Notes: a model not told the origin generated them from the letters alone. 64,000 nt of DNA from Acetobacterium woodii (GCA_016213825.1 JACQZP010000002.1:1-64000), one strand, 5' to 3'. Shown: positions 1-9,296, counted from the first letter of the stretch. Numbers and translations are program-made.

Positions 1-20
1 ATATTAACTAGTTAATCTAG

Positions 21-137
21 TTCCGTAATGATGGCGGAAGGGCCACACCTGTTCCCATACCGAACACAGAAGTAAAGTCTTCCAGCGCCGAAAGTACTTG
101 GTGGGTAACTGCCTGGGAGGATAGGACATTGCGGGAC
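21..137 (+). rRNA. rrf: 5S ribosomal RNA
   Basis: The 5' end (TTCCGTAATG) pairs with the 3' end (CATTGCGGGA) to form helix I. The interior carries the conserved 5S loop text CCCATACCGAACACAGAAG and the later GGTGGGTAACTGCCTGGGAG-like arm. Length about 117 nt, normal for 5S. It is preceded by only 20 bases, so it is probably the last gene of an rRNA operon entering from the left. No tRNA gene follows it. Confidence 0.93.
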
Positions 138-292
138 TTTTAATTTTTTTGCCCAAATTTTGAAAAAATTTGGTATGCAGCGCAGCGCAAGCGAAGCAAA
201 GGTGCAAAAACTTACGCAGTTGACGAGGGTTTGATCCGATAAGGATTAAACAAACCCGAGGAAACTACGATCATTTAAAAAGAAGTCATGCA

Positions 293-344
293 AAAAAATA
301 GAGATTAAAGAACAAATAACTTTGTTCTTTAATCTCTATTTTTT
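293..344. terminator. Long bidirectional terminator after the rRNA operon
   Basis: A perfect 24-bp inverted repeat with a 4-nt loop (TAAC, 317-320). The outer ends of the arms are A-run/T-run, so either strand yields a U-tract. The stem core is AGAGATTAAAGAACAAA. Position and shape fit an intrinsic terminator of the rRNA operon that also blocks reverse transcription. Confidence 0.85.
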
Positions 345-567
345 ATTTTTAAGGAAGGAGCCATCTGGCGACTGACGCGACTGAGGCGCAGCGGAGCGGA
401 GACGAAGTGCCGCATGAGCGAGTGTAGCCGCGATGATTCAAGTTCACTTGAAAATCAATATTTATATATCTGTTTTTTATGGGGCGAAGCCTCTAACGCA
501 GGCGCAGCGAATCTGATAAAGCTCCATCAATTCAGTAAATATATTCACAGTCTACACGAGAACATCA

Positions 568-608
568 CACTGGTTTGTTATATTTAGTAGAATATAAACC
601 AGTGGAGG
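568..608 (+). promoter_or_regulatory. Hairpin abutting the lipoprotein ribosome site
   Basis: CACTGGTTT (568-576) pairs with AAACCAGTG (596-604), and inside it TATATT pairs with AATATA. The last stem base is the first G of the GGAGG ribosome site (604-608). Such a stem could limit ribosome access to the lipoprotein mRNA; this regulatory reading is inference. Confidence 0.45.
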
Positions 609-618
609 AATCTAAATT

Positions 619-1242
619 ATGAAGAACAAACGAATTCAATTAATTGTATTGGCAATGATCACCTTGAGTATTTTGGCTTTCAGTGGTTGCTCAAGCACGA
701 GCAAAACAAGTGGAACAGTAAGTGAGACAGCGACAGCTTCAACAAGTGGGACAACCGTCTATGGTAAAGTCAGCGGAGTCAGCGGATCAGAGATTACTAT
801 TGCGTTGGGGACAATGAATGAAGGTGGCGGCGGTCAGCTATCTGGCGAAAAACCTAGTGGTGAAGCGCCAACAGGTGACCAGACAAGCGGAACTCAGGCT
901 GTAGGAGAAACACCACCAGCTCGACCGACAGACGGAACGGCAGTAGCTGAAGGAACAACGCCGCCAGAAGGAACAACAGGTGGAGCCCCTGAAATGCTGA
1001 CACTGACCGGAGAAAGTCAGACGATCACACTCTCAGACTCAATTATGATCACTAAGCAGACCATGACGGAACCGGGAAACCAATCAGCCAGCACAACGAC
1101 GACCAGTGATGAATCGGCAAGTGGCTCTGATATTGTGGTGGGAAGTATTATCATGATAACCTATACGGGTAGCTCGGATGAAATTACGTCCATCCAAATT
1201 ATGGGAGGCAGCCAGCAAGCTGCTGCTCAGACAACAACTTAA
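619..1242 (+). CDS. Secreted lipoprotein, Ser/Thr/Gly-rich, unknown function
   Basis: 207 aa. The N-terminus is a lipoprotein signal: MKNKR, a hydrophobic stretch and lipobox LAFSGC with Cys24 as the acylated residue, so the mature protein should be anchored outside the membrane. Residues 25-75 are Ser/Thr-rich. Residues 75-115 are low complexity with GE/SGE/TG and PPEGTT-type repeats. The more regular parts (VYGKVSGVSGSEITIALG around 47-64, and a similar hydrophobic pattern around 170-195) look like short beta segments. No catalytic motif is visible. The ATG follows GGAGG with normal spacing. It is a single-gene unit closed by the hairpin that starts at its stop codon. The function is not recognisable; a surface sensor or carbohydrate-proximal lipoprotein is only a guess from the neighbouring glycogen genes. 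Confidence 0.8.
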   Translation: MKNKRIQLIVLAMITLSILAFSGCSSTSKTSGTVSETATASTSGTTVYGKVSGVSGSEITIALGTMNEGGGGQLSGEKPSGEAPTGDQTSGTQAVGETPPARPTDGTAVAEGTTPPEGTTGGAPEMLTLTGESQTITLSDSIMITKQTMTEPGNQSASTTTTSDESASGSDIVVGSIIMITYTGSSDEITSIQIMGGSQQAAAQTTT

Positions 1243-1282
1243 AAGAAAGTTCTAAAACCGCTCCGGTTTTAGAACTTTCTTT
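1242..1282. terminator. Terminator between lipoprotein and glgP
   Basis: A perfect 19-bp stem (AAAGAAAGTTCTAAAACCG paired with its complement at 1264-1282) with a 3-nt loop CTC, ending in T-rich sequence. It begins at the last base of the lipoprotein stop codon. It serves the lipoprotein and, on the other strand, may also end the convergent glgP transcript. Confidence 0.85.
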
Positions 1283-1377
1283 AGTTCAGGACATGGTTTT
1301 TCTTCAAAATCAAAGGTCACGCCGTAGCTTTTTTAATTGTTCAAGGAATAAGCTGAGGGATAAAACGCATGCATAAG

Positions 1378-3804
1378 TTACAATGTCTTCCAAATATCTT
1401 TCTGATACTCCAGAATTGCCCGGTCACTGGAAAAGAGACCCGAATAAGCGACGTTGTTAAGGGACATATTAAACCACCTGTTTTTGTCTTTAAACAAATC
1501 GTTAACCTGGTTCTGAGCTTTTCCGTAAGAATCAAAATCTTTTAAAATAAAATAGGTATCATTATATAAAAGAAGCGAGTCATAAATGCTTTGAAAATTG
1601 TATAAATGACCAAACGTACCATTGATGAGTTGATGCATAATCTTTTGGATGCGGTGATCACTTTCATAAATTTCTACTGCACTGTAACCACCATTTTTTT
1701 CATAATAAGCCACTTCATCAGAAGACAGCCCGAAGGTAATAATATTGTCTTTCCCCACCGCCTCATGAATTTCAATGTTTGCGCCATCCATAGTCCCAAG
1801 GGTAATGGCACCATTCATCATAAATTTCATATTGCCCGTGCCGGAAGCCTCTTTTCCAGCCGTCGAGATCTGTTCGGAAATATTAGCCGCCGGATAGATG
1901 ATCTCACCCAGGGATACATTGAAATTGGCAAGAAAAACGACTTTAATCTGATCGCGGATGTCTTTGTCATGATTAACAAGTGTAGCGATAGCATTGATCA
2001 GCTTGATAATTTCCTTAGCAAAATAATACCCAGGAGCCGCCTTTCCAGCGAAAACAAAGGTACGGGGGACGATTTCTTCATTTGGGTTAGCCTTTAAATG
2101 ATTATACAAATGGAGAATGTGCAGCGCATTCAAAAGCTGCCGTTTATATTCATGAATGCGTTTGACCTGAATGTCAAAAATTGATTCAGGATTTACAATG
2201 ATCTGATTATGTTCTTTAATATAATTGGCCAAATGAATCTTATTTTCCAACTTGATATGGTTAAACCGTTCGGTAAATGATGCATCATTTTTAAAAGACA
2301 TTAGATTTTCAAGTGCAAAAAGATTGTTGATCCAATCCGTGCCGATGGATTCAGTAATTAAATCCCGTAGGCCAGTATTACTGTTGATTAAGAAACGACG
2401 TGGTGTTACGCCATTAGTCACAGAATGAAACCGTTCGGGAAAAAGGTTATAATAGCCGTTGAAGGTTTCTTCTTTTAATATTTTACTATGCAGCTCAGCG
2501 ACACCGTTAACCGAGTGACTACAGACAATGGCGAGATTAGCCATATTGATTTGGCCATCCTGAATAATAGAAAGACAGTCAAGCTGTAATTCATTCAAAC
2601 CAGACTTATTTCGTAATTCTTCCAGGAACTGTCGATTAATTTCTTCAATAATCATATAGATTCGGGGCAGTAGAAATTTAAGCATATCGACGGGCCATTT
2701 TTCCAGAGCTTCCGGGAGAACGGTATGATTGGTGAAAGTAAGGGAATTGACAGTTAATTTCCAGGCGTCATCCCAACTCAAACCTTCCTCATCCATAAAA
2801 ATACGCATCATTTCGGGCCCGCAAAGGGCAGGATGGGTATCATTGATATGGATACATATTTTGTCGGCGAATTCATCCAGACAATTATTATTGTATCGTT
2901 TGAAGCGCGTAATAATTCGTTTTAGGCCGGCACAAACAAAGAAGTATTCCTGTTTTAGACGCAACTGCTTGCCGTCAAATTTGTTATCATTGGGGTACAA
3001 AATTTGGGTAATCGCTTCAGCTTCGGATTTATGACGGACTGCATCGATGAATTGCCCCTGATTGAAACTGGGCAGATCAAACTCTTCGATGGGTTCAGCA
3101 CTCCAAAGGCGCAAGGAGTTGACTGTTTTATTATGGTATCCTTTTAACGGAATATCATAAGGTACTGCTAAAATCGGTTCGTAATCCTCATACACAAAGG
3201 TAAGTACACCATTAATTTTTTCAGAATGAAGATTTCCGTAAAATTTAACAACCACCGCTTCATTGGGTTTTCTTATTTCAAAAGGATATCCGTGACGCAG
3301 CCAGTTGTCAGCAACTTCAACCTGTTCACCATTAATAATCTTTTGCTCAAAAAGACCGTGCTTATAATGGATGCCATTGCCATGAAAGGGCAAGCCAAGA
3401 GTCGCTGATGATTCTAAAAAACAGGCCATTAATCTTCCTAAACCACCATTTCCCAATCCCGGATCGGTTTCCTGATTAAGGATGGTTTCATAATTCAAGC
3501 CCAGTTCCGCCATCGCTAATTTAACGGTATCTTCCATATCCAGACTATTAACGTAGGATTTTAACAATCGGCCTATCAAAAATTCGATGGAGAACAAGTA
3601 AACGCGTTTGTGGGGAATCTCGTCATATTGTGAGCTTGTTTTGGCCCATTGGGAAGCGATTTTATCCATGACAATTTCTGCTAAAGCTTCATACTGATTA
3701 AGCAAAGATGACTCAGCAAGGTATTCACCGGAAACTTCTTCAATCTTTTTAATATATGCAGATTTAAAATCTTCGATTTCTTTAAGGTGTTCTGATGGTT
3801 TCAT
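1378..3804 (-). CDS. glgP: Glycogen/maltodextrin phosphorylase (first copy)
   Basis: 808 aa, the usual length for GT35 alpha-glucan phosphorylases. It releases glucose-1-phosphate from alpha-1,4-glucan ends using phosphate and pyridoxal phosphate. The PLP-lysine signature EASGTGNMKFMMNG is present with Lys at about residue 660. The allosteric/active-site segments NGGLGRLMACFLES and VKRIHEYKRQLLN are also conserved. The ATG at 3804 is chosen because AAAGGA lies 6 bases upstream; a longer reading frame starting at an upstream TTG would swallow that ribosome site. The gene stands apart from the glg operon, with the permease between, and has its own unit. It is paralogous to the second phosphorylase at 11562-13988, which has exactly the same length. 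Cytoplasmic. Confidence 0.95.
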   Translation of the reverse strand: MKPSEHLKEIEDFKSAYIKKIEEVSGEYLAESSLLNQYEALAEIVMDKIASQWAKTSSQYDEIPHKRVYLFSIEFLIGRLLKSYVNSLDMEDTVKLAMAELGLNYETILNQETDPGLGNGGLGRLMACFLESSATLGLPFHGNGIHYKHGLFEQKIINGEQVEVADNWLRHGYPFEIRKPNEAVVVKFYGNLHSEKINGVLTFVYEDYEPILAVPYDIPLKGYHNKTVNSLRLWSAEPIEEFDLPSFNQGQFIDAVRHKSEAEAITQILYPNDNKFDGKQLRLKQEYFFVCAGLKRIITRFKRYNNNCLDEFADKICIHINDTHPALCGPEMMRIFMDEEGLSWDDAWKLTVNSLTFTNHTVLPEALEKWPVDMLKFLLPRIYMIIEEINRQFLEELRNKSGLNELQLDCLSIIQDGQINMANLAIVCSHSVNGVAELHSKILKEETFNGYYNLFPERFHSVTNGVTPRRFLINSNTGLRDLITESIGTDWINNLFALENLMSFKNDASFTERFNHIKLENKIHLANYIKEHNQIIVNPESIFDIQVKRIHEYKRQLLNALHILHLYNHLKANPNEEIVPRTFVFAGKAAPGYYFAKEIIKLINAIATLVNHDKDIRDQIKVVFLANFNVSLGEIIYPAANISEQISTAGKEASGTGNMKFMMNGAITLGTMDGANIEIHEAVGKDNIITFGLSSDEVAYYEKNGGYSAVEIYESDHRIQKIMHQLINGTFGHLYNFQSIYDSLLLYNDTYFILKDFDSYGKAQNQVNDLFKDKNRWFNMSLNNVAYSGLFSSDRAILEYQKDIWKTL

Positions 3805-3949
3805 GGGCGTTCCTTTCAAAATCAATGTGTAAGTGTTCGGACAAAAATAAAGTATAAATTTCTATTATGATTCTTTTTACCCCTATTACAAAAAATAAAA
3901 CAGAAATGGCTACTAATGAAAAAAGAAAAATAATTCATTATGTTATTAT

Positions 3950-3997
3950 AAAAAACAAAAGCCAGCGATGCTGGCATAGACCTTAACATCACTGGCG
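3950..3997 (-). terminator. Terminator of the permease gene
   Basis: Read on the minus strand, GCCAGTGATG pairs with CATCGCTGGC (3987-3996 with 3961-3970), followed by TTTTGTTTTT. It lies about 80 bases past the permease stop and upstream of glgP, separating the two units. Confidence 0.75.
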
Positions 3998-4075
3998 TTT
4001 AAATTTGTTTGGGTACTTCAAGCAATCGGAAAACAGCGATTGTTTTGATTGCTGTCAATTACTTAGTTTTAGATG

Positions 4076-5449
4076 TTAGTCCATTTCGAGCTGGGGAACC
4101 GGTTTACGGAAGCCTTTGGTGACAAATAACAGATAGACAAAGCCAATCCCGATCCATAAAAAACCAACAGTGTGGGCGGCAGTCCCGAGGTTGATGAAAA
4201 TAGCTGTGGTAATGATCAAGCCGATAACGGGTGCTACAACATATTGGAGCAGTGCTTTGACTGGATTTTTACGTCGCTCATTTTTGTCTTGAATAAAAAA
4301 CTTCCAGACCACGGCAATGTTTAATAGAATGAAGCCAACCAGAGCACCGAAGCTTACCATTGTTGAGATTAAGTCCAGTGTGCAAAGCAGCGAAATTGGT
4401 GTAATGATCACGGCAACAACAGCAACTGCGACGTAGGGGGTTCTGAATTTCTTGCTGACATAAGACAATTGCTTTGGCAGAACGCCATCACGTCCCATCG
4501 CAAAGAGTACCCGGGAGACGGCTGAATGGGAAGTTTGGCAGGTTGCCATACCGAAGGATAAAATCAGCACAATCGAGGTAAAAACAGTCAACCAGCTGCC
4601 ACCAACAAAATCAACAACTTCAATAAAGGCTGAGTCCACACTGAGATTTTCATAGTTTGGATAGGCCATGCCGGCAAAGAATGTAATAATGATAAAGATA
4701 ACACCACTAAGCAGAATCGACCAGATAATGGCCTTGCCAACTGCTTTTTCAGGTTCAACGGTTTCCTCGGCAAGGGTGCTGATGGCATCGAAACCAAGAT
4801 AACTTAGAATAACAATACCAGTTGCTTGCAGAACCCCAGATAATTCAAAGTGGCCGGGATTGTAAAATGAAATGGTATTAAAAGCGATCTCGCCGCCAAT
4901 CCACATGTTGATGACACTTCCGACAAATAGGACAATTGTAATGATTTGAAGGGCAAACAGAATCCAACTGATTTTTGACATCAGATCAACGCCAAGAATA
5001 TTTGTGATGGTACTGAAAAGGATAAAGCCGATTGTCCAGGCCCATATTGGAACCGACGGGATCAGAGCACTTGCGAAAGCGCTGCCGATAATTACGACGG
5101 TTGCAGGCATCAGAAAATAATCCAATAAAATAGACCAGCCGGCGATAAATCCAAGCCCTGGTGATACCCCTTTCTGCACATAAAGATAGACAGATCCAGC
5201 CAAGGGATATTTACGTGACATGGAACGGTAACTGAACCCCGTAAAAAGCATGGCAATCATGCCAATCAGATAACATAGTGCAACCATTCCATTTGAAGGC
5301 CCCAGAAAGACGCCATACATCGCCGCCGGTGCTAATGGGATCATAAAAACTAAACCATAAATGACTAAATCCCTTGTTACCAACGTTCGTTTTAAAGTCG
5401 GTTGAGCGGCAGCTACTGTTTTTGCCCGGGTATTTACTACTGTATCCAT
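4076..5449 (-). CDS. APC-superfamily amino acid/polyamine permease
   Basis: 457 aa, polytopic with about 12 hydrophobic segments. The first segment region (LVIYGLVFMIPLAPAAMYGV) and the SYRSMSRKYPLAGSVYLY stretch after helix 2 are characteristic of APC (amino acid-polyamine-organocation) transporters. The resemblance is to the clostridial branch often labelled putrescine importer or amino acid permease. The N-terminal 24 residues are cytoplasmic and basic. The ATG follows AAGGAGG. Monocistronic, with its own leader hairpin (5501-5540) and terminator (3950-3997), so it is probably regulated separately from the flanking glycogen genes. Substrate cannot be assigned from sequence; putrescine or a neutral amino acid is possible. 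Confidence 0.85.
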   Translation of the reverse strand: MDTVVNTRAKTVAAAQPTLKRTLVTRDLVIYGLVFMIPLAPAAMYGVFLGPSNGMVALCYLIGMIAMLFTGFSYRSMSRKYPLAGSVYLYVQKGVSPGLGFIAGWSILLDYFLMPATVVIIGSAFASALIPSVPIWAWTIGFILFSTITNILGVDLMSKISWILFALQIITIVLFVGSVINMWIGGEIAFNTISFYNPGHFELSGVLQATGIVILSYLGFDAISTLAEETVEPEKAVGKAIIWSILLSGVIFIIITFFAGMAYPNYENLSVDSAFIEVVDFVGGSWLTVFTSIVLILSFGMATCQTSHSAVSRVLFAMGRDGVLPKQLSYVSKKFRTPYVAVAVVAVIITPISLLCTLDLISTMVSFGALVGFILLNIAVVWKFFIQDKNERRKNPVKALLQYVVAPVIGLIITTAIFINLGTAAHTVGFLWIGIGFVYLLFVTKGFRKPVPQLEMD

Positions 5450-5500
5450 AAAAAATTCCTCCTTATATTTGTTGATGCAAATAACTAAACAACTTTAGGT

Positions 5501-5540
5501 AAAAAAATAAACGGAGCCTGAACACTTGGTTCAGACTCCG
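5501..5540 (-). terminator. Leader terminator/attenuator upstream of the permease
   Basis: On the minus strand ACGGAGTCTGAAC pairs with GTTCAGGCTCCGT (5511-5540), followed by the U-tract given by the A-run at 5501-5510. It sits 50-90 bases before the permease ATG in the sense direction, so it looks like a transcription attenuator. The leader upstream (5541-5690) contains an AGGAGG-like site followed by very short ATG frames; no known riboswitch or T-box motif was recognised. It could instead be the terminator of an unidentified small RNA. Confidence 0.6.
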
Positions 5541-5760
5541 TTGTCTTGACACTGCTTATTAAAAGCATATTTAATTTTATGGGACTGATCCCTTCAGAAA
5601 CATTACTTAATGTAAAAAAAATTGTTCCGCAGTGATAAAGAATCGTTAATTCATTTCATTTTTATGGTGATATCCTCCTAACAAACTGGAATACCTGGAC
5701 ATTTGTTCCAATATATACTTACTATGGAAGCCAAATGCAGCTGGCTGTTTTTGAAAACAA

Positions 5761-5794
5761 AAAGACGCTCTGCATCTTTTTGCAGAGCGTCTTT
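5761..5794 (-). terminator. Hairpin with flanking A/T run
   Basis: AAAGACGCTCTGCA (5761-5774) pairs perfectly with TGCAGAGCGTCTTT (5781-5794), with a 6-nt loop. On the minus strand it is followed by TTTTGTTTTC. It lies between the glg operon end and the permease leader and may be a second terminator for read-through from the glg operon. The remaining gene-free sequence from 5795 to 5917 shows nothing further. Confidence 0.6.
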
Positions 5795-5917
5795 GCTCGA
5801 TAAGTTTTTTTAATATTATATCGATCGCTAAGTTAAAAGAATTGTATTTTTCGGAACTATTTAAAGAAATGGAAATGTTTTTTCGATTGTCATGATTGTT
5901 ATGGATACATTATCAAA

Positions 5918-5951
5918 TAAAAAAAAGAAGATTGCAGTATCGGCAATCTTC
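5918..5951 (-). terminator. Terminator of the glg operon
   Basis: On the minus strand GAAGATTGC pairs with GCAATCTTC (5943-5951 with 5927-5935), followed by a run of eight or more T residues. It starts about 40 bases after the stop of the last operon gene. Confidence 0.8.
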
Positions 5952-5989
5952 AAAGGAGCAGGTGATAGAGACTCTGGGAAACTGATTAG

Positions 5990-7873
5990 CTAAATCACCG
6001 TACAGGTATCGGGGGTGACCATAACAATCGCATAAGATAGGGGCTGAAGGACAATCGGGTTTAATGAGATAGCTTCTCCAGAGATCAACTCCAGCCCCTT
6101 ACATCCTTCAAAATGCGGGTGTTTGAAAAGATGGACAGCCCGGGAATTTCGGTTGAATAGGCAAAAACAAAGGGATTCTTCATTGCGTCGTTCGAAAACA
6201 AAAAGGTCGTCACTGGCTTCATAAGGTTTCCAGGAGCCATTTTGGAAAACGTCATGATCGGCCCGGATCTTGGTAATTTTACGGTACCATTCAAGCAGAT
6301 CAAGATCTTCGTTCCCCCAGGGGTAGGTGCGTCGGTTAAAGGGATCTTCAAAGCCCTGAACCCCGACTTCATCTCCATAGTATAAGCAGGGGACACCGGG
6401 GAAGGTAAACTGAATAAGACTAAGTAGTTTTAGTCGTTTGACCGCCAAAGCATATTGAGTATCATCAAGGCGATACGCTTTTTGGGTATGGTTGCCGAGA
6501 AATTTATAAGCTTCCCCGAGGACATTAAGAATCCGTCTTCGATCGTGACTGCCAATCAGATTCATATTCCCCATAAATTGATCACGTGGATAATGGTCGT
6601 AAAGCGACATCATAATGCGGGCGGCTAGGCCAGAGCTTTTATCACCGAGAACAAAATCAATAAACGTTTCACGGAATGGGTAATTCATAACCGCATCCAG
6701 CTCATAACCTGAAAAGTAGGTGCGCAACTGGTCGTAAGCGACTTTTCGGGATGCGTCTTCCCAAACTTCGCCAATCAGAATACTTTCTGGATTTTCCTCA
6801 ACCATGGCTTCTTTTAAGCCGGTAATAAAGGGGTCTGGCAGCTCATCAGCGACATCCAGCCGCCAGCCGGAAGCGCCAGCCTTCATCCAGTGACGGATGA
6901 CACTGTCTTTGTTTTTATAGATGAACGCCTGAAAATTGGGATGCATCTCATCGGTATTGGGCATCGCATCAACGCCCCACCAGCAGGCATAGCTTTTGGG
7001 ATACTCACAAAACATATACCAGGGATAGTAAGGCGAATCTTTTGACTGATAGGCACCAACTTCGGGATAATTCCCATAACGATTAAAATAAAGGCTGTCA
7101 TCCCCGGTATGACTGAAAACCCCATCAAGAATGATGGAAATACCCCTTTTTTGACACTCGGCGGCCAGTGTTTCAAAGCTTTCTTTGGTTCCTAAAACGG
7201 GGTCAATGGCCATGTAATCGCCGGTATCATAGCGGTGATTACTCTGGGATTTAAAAATCGGATTTAAATAGAGAATGGTGACATTCAAGCTTTTTAAATA
7301 ATCCAACTTTTCGGTAACTCCCCCTAAGGTGCCGCCAAAGAAATCCCAATATTTTATACTGCCATCTTTTTCCCGAAAATAGTGGGGAGTATCATTCCAG
7401 TTGGGATGGAGGATGGCATTTTTATGAAAATTGTTGAGATCAAAATCTGCTCCCCGGTTGAATCGATCTGGAAAGATCTGATACATAATGCCCTGGGTAT
7501 ACCATTTCGGGGTCTGTCGTTTGGGATCATAGACGGTAATTTGATAAGAAGGTGGTTTTGTTTGATAGACCTTCCCTTCTCCGCCCAAATGATCGCTTTG
7601 GGTTCCATAGGCATAAGCTCTCCCTTTGGATTCAAAACTAAAGTCGTACCAGAGGATACAGGGATCTCGGGGTAACTCGATCCTGATTTCCCAATAATTC
7701 GATTCTTTGGATTTAACCATTTGTTGAAAGATTTCGTGATCGTCATAATAAGTTCGGATTTTTAATTTTTCAATTTCGATGGCATAGACACGTAGTGTGA
7801 CCGTACTGCCAATTGGCAAGGCACCAAAGGGTTGACGAAATTCCAGTTCCCAAGAATGATGACGAAATTCCAT
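5990..7873 (-). CDS. GH13 alpha-glucan hydrolase (neopullulanase/maltodextrin glucosidase type)
   Basis: 627 aa. Residues 1-115 form an N-terminal beta domain of the kind found in cyclomaltodextrinase/neopullulanase. The catalytic barrel begins near WYTQGIMYQIFPDRF (residues 124-138). Active-site regions are all present: ILDGVFSHTG (249-257), GWRLDVADE with nucleophile Asp340, LIGEVWE with acid/base Glu369, and NLIGSHD with Asp444. There is no signal peptide, so it acts in the cytoplasm, trimming maltodextrin or glycogen branches. It is the last gene of the glg operon, 7 bases after glgA. The exact substrate (maltodextrin, pullulan, cyclodextrin) cannot be told. GGAG precedes the ATG. Confidence 0.88.
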   Translation of the reverse strand: MEFRHHSWELEFRQPFGALPIGSTVTLRVYAIEIEKLKIRTYYDDHEIFQQMVKSKESNYWEIRIELPRDPCILWYDFSFESKGRAYAYGTQSDHLGGEGKVYQTKPPSYQITVYDPKRQTPKWYTQGIMYQIFPDRFNRGADFDLNNFHKNAILHPNWNDTPHYFREKDGSIKYWDFFGGTLGGVTEKLDYLKSLNVTILYLNPIFKSQSNHRYDTGDYMAIDPVLGTKESFETLAAECQKRGISIILDGVFSHTGDDSLYFNRYGNYPEVGAYQSKDSPYYPWYMFCEYPKSYACWWGVDAMPNTDEMHPNFQAFIYKNKDSVIRHWMKAGASGWRLDVADELPDPFITGLKEAMVEENPESILIGEVWEDASRKVAYDQLRTYFSGYELDAVMNYPFRETFIDFVLGDKSSGLAARIMMSLYDHYPRDQFMGNMNLIGSHDRRRILNVLGEAYKFLGNHTQKAYRLDDTQYALAVKRLKLLSLIQFTFPGVPCLYYGDEVGVQGFEDPFNRRTYPWGNEDLDLLEWYRKITKIRADHDVFQNGSWKPYEASDDLFVFERRNEESLCFCLFNRNSRAVHLFKHPHFEGCKGLELISGEAISLNPIVLQPLSYAIVMVTPDTCTVI

Positions 7874-7880
7874 AATTTTA

Positions 7881-9296
7881 TCACTCCATTAGTTTATTAT
7901 AATACGAAAGATAAACGTCGGCCGATTGTTTCCAGTCAAAATGGGTGTTGAAGGCATTTTTTACTAATTTTTTAAAAGTCGCTGGTGAATGGTGGTATAG
8001 TGACACCGCATGCTGGATGGTGAAAAGCATGTCGTGGGCATTATAGGTTGCAAAGCTGAAGCCATTGCCTTTTTTGGCTTTAGCATCATAATAGCTGACG
8101 GTGTCTTTAAGTCCGCCGGTTTCCCGGACGATGGGGACAGCCCCATACCGCATAGCAATCATTTGCGAAAGTCCGCAAGGCTCAAATTTTGAAGGCATCA
8201 GGAAAAAATCGCTGGCCGCATAGATTTTTCGGGAAAGTGCTTCGTCAAAATCAATGATCGTGATCATTTTATCCGGGTAATTGTAGGCAATACTCCGAAA
8301 CAGATTCTCATAAACGGCATCTCCAGTACCTAGGATAATGAGTTGCAGATCCTGCTGTAAAATTTCATGAATGACATTGGCAACAAGATCAAGCCCTTTT
8401 TGCTCAACCAATCGGGTAATCATCGACACCATCGGAACATTATCTCGGACTGGCAGGCCAAAATACTCCTGCAAGGCTTTTTTATTTTCAACTTTTTTCT
8501 TTTCCGGGTTGTCATAGGGTACGAATAAAGCTGGATCGGTTTTGGGATTATAGATGGATTCATCGATGCCATTAAGGATTCCCACGACCTGATGACCGAG
8601 ATGGCGAATTACCCCATCCAGTCCTTCGCCGTAATAAGGATCCTTCAGTTCTTCGGCGTAGGTGGGACTGACGGTGGTGATTAGATCAGCGGCATAAAGA
8701 GCACCCTTCATCAGATTGATTTTGCCATAATACTCCAGATCGGAGGGTAAAAAACCGAGATGGAGATAGGGACTGATATCGTGAAAACCATAAACCCCCT
8801 GATAGCGCATATTGTGGATGGTAAAAACGACTTTGGTTGTGGGAAAGGCCATCCGATACTGATGTTTAAGCAGGTAGGGAATGGCCGCCGTTTGCCAATC
8901 ATTACAGTGAATGATATCGGGCTCAAAATCCAATAGCGGCAGGGAGTCCAGCACGGCTCGACAAAAAAAACTGAACCGTTCGCCATCATCATAATAGCCA
9001 TAAAGGGATGGTCGTTTAAAAAATGCTTCATTATCAATAAAATAATAAGTAACGCCTTCATATTCACAGGTCAAAAGCCCGCAATAATGGAGGGTGTCAG
9101 ACATCCACATCTGGAAATGTTTGAGGGGCCTTATTTTTTGGCGTAATTCTTCGGGAATGGTACTGTAAAAGGGGATGATGACTCGTGCATCGACGTCTTC
9201 CGGGAATGATTTTGGCAGGGCGCCAAGCACATCGCCCAGACCCCCACTTTTAGAAAAGGGGTACGCTTCTGAAGAGACAAATAGGACGTTTAACAT
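7881..9296 (-). CDS. glgA: Glycogen synthase (ADP-glucose), GT5
   Basis: 471 aa, typical for bacterial GlgA. It elongates alpha-1,4-glucan from ADP-glucose. The N-terminal motif KSGGLGDV (residues 16-23) is the ADP-glucose-binding KxGGL motif. Downstream, the C-terminal half has SKFEPCGLSQMIAMRYG and VRETGGLKDTV, the conserved sugar-nucleotide site of GT5 enzymes. The ATG lies immediately next to the stop codon of glgD, so translation is probably coupled. A weak AAGAAAGG site lies inside the end of glgD. Part of glgB-glgP-glgC-glgD-glgA-GH13. Confidence 0.95.
   Translation of the reverse strand: MLNVLFVSSEAYPFSKSGGLGDVLGALPKSFPEDVDARVIIPFYSTIPEELRQKIRPLKHFQMWMSDTLHYCGLLTCEYEGVTYYFIDNEAFFKRPSLYGYYDDGERFSFFCRAVLDSLPLLDFEPDIIHCNDWQTAAIPYLLKHQYRMAFPTTKVVFTIHNMRYQGVYGFHDISPYLHLGFLPSDLEYYGKINLMKGALYAADLITTVSPTYAEELKDPYYGEGLDGVIRHLGHQVVGILNGIDESIYNPKTDPALFVPYDNPEKKKVENKKALQEYFGLPVRDNVPMVSMITRLVEQKGLDLVANVIHEILQQDLQLIILGTGDAVYENLFRSIAYNYPDKMITIIDFDEALSRKIYAASDFFLMPSKFEPCGLSQMIAMRYGAVPIVRETGGLKDTVSYYDAKAKKGNGFSFATYNAHDMLFTIQHAVSLYHHSPATFKKLVKNAFNTHFDWKQSADVYLSYYNKLME

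Larger units (their letters stand above)
138..618. other. Intergenic region with GC-rich repeat-like segments
   Basis: A gene-free stretch between the 5S gene and the lipoprotein. Two short segments rich in GCAGCG/GCGGAG words (about 172-205 and 370-435) stand out from the AT-rich surroundings. They resemble wording at 40455-40480 near the ECF genes (CGCAGCGGAG followed by GAAGTGC or GAGTGC). Between them lies the terminator at 293-344. No open frame with a ribosome site was seen. Confidence 0.5.

Noticed and set aside
1606-2097. 163-codon frame opposite glgP
   Set aside because: Shadow of the glycogen phosphorylase coding strand; no ribosome site and no recognisable domain.
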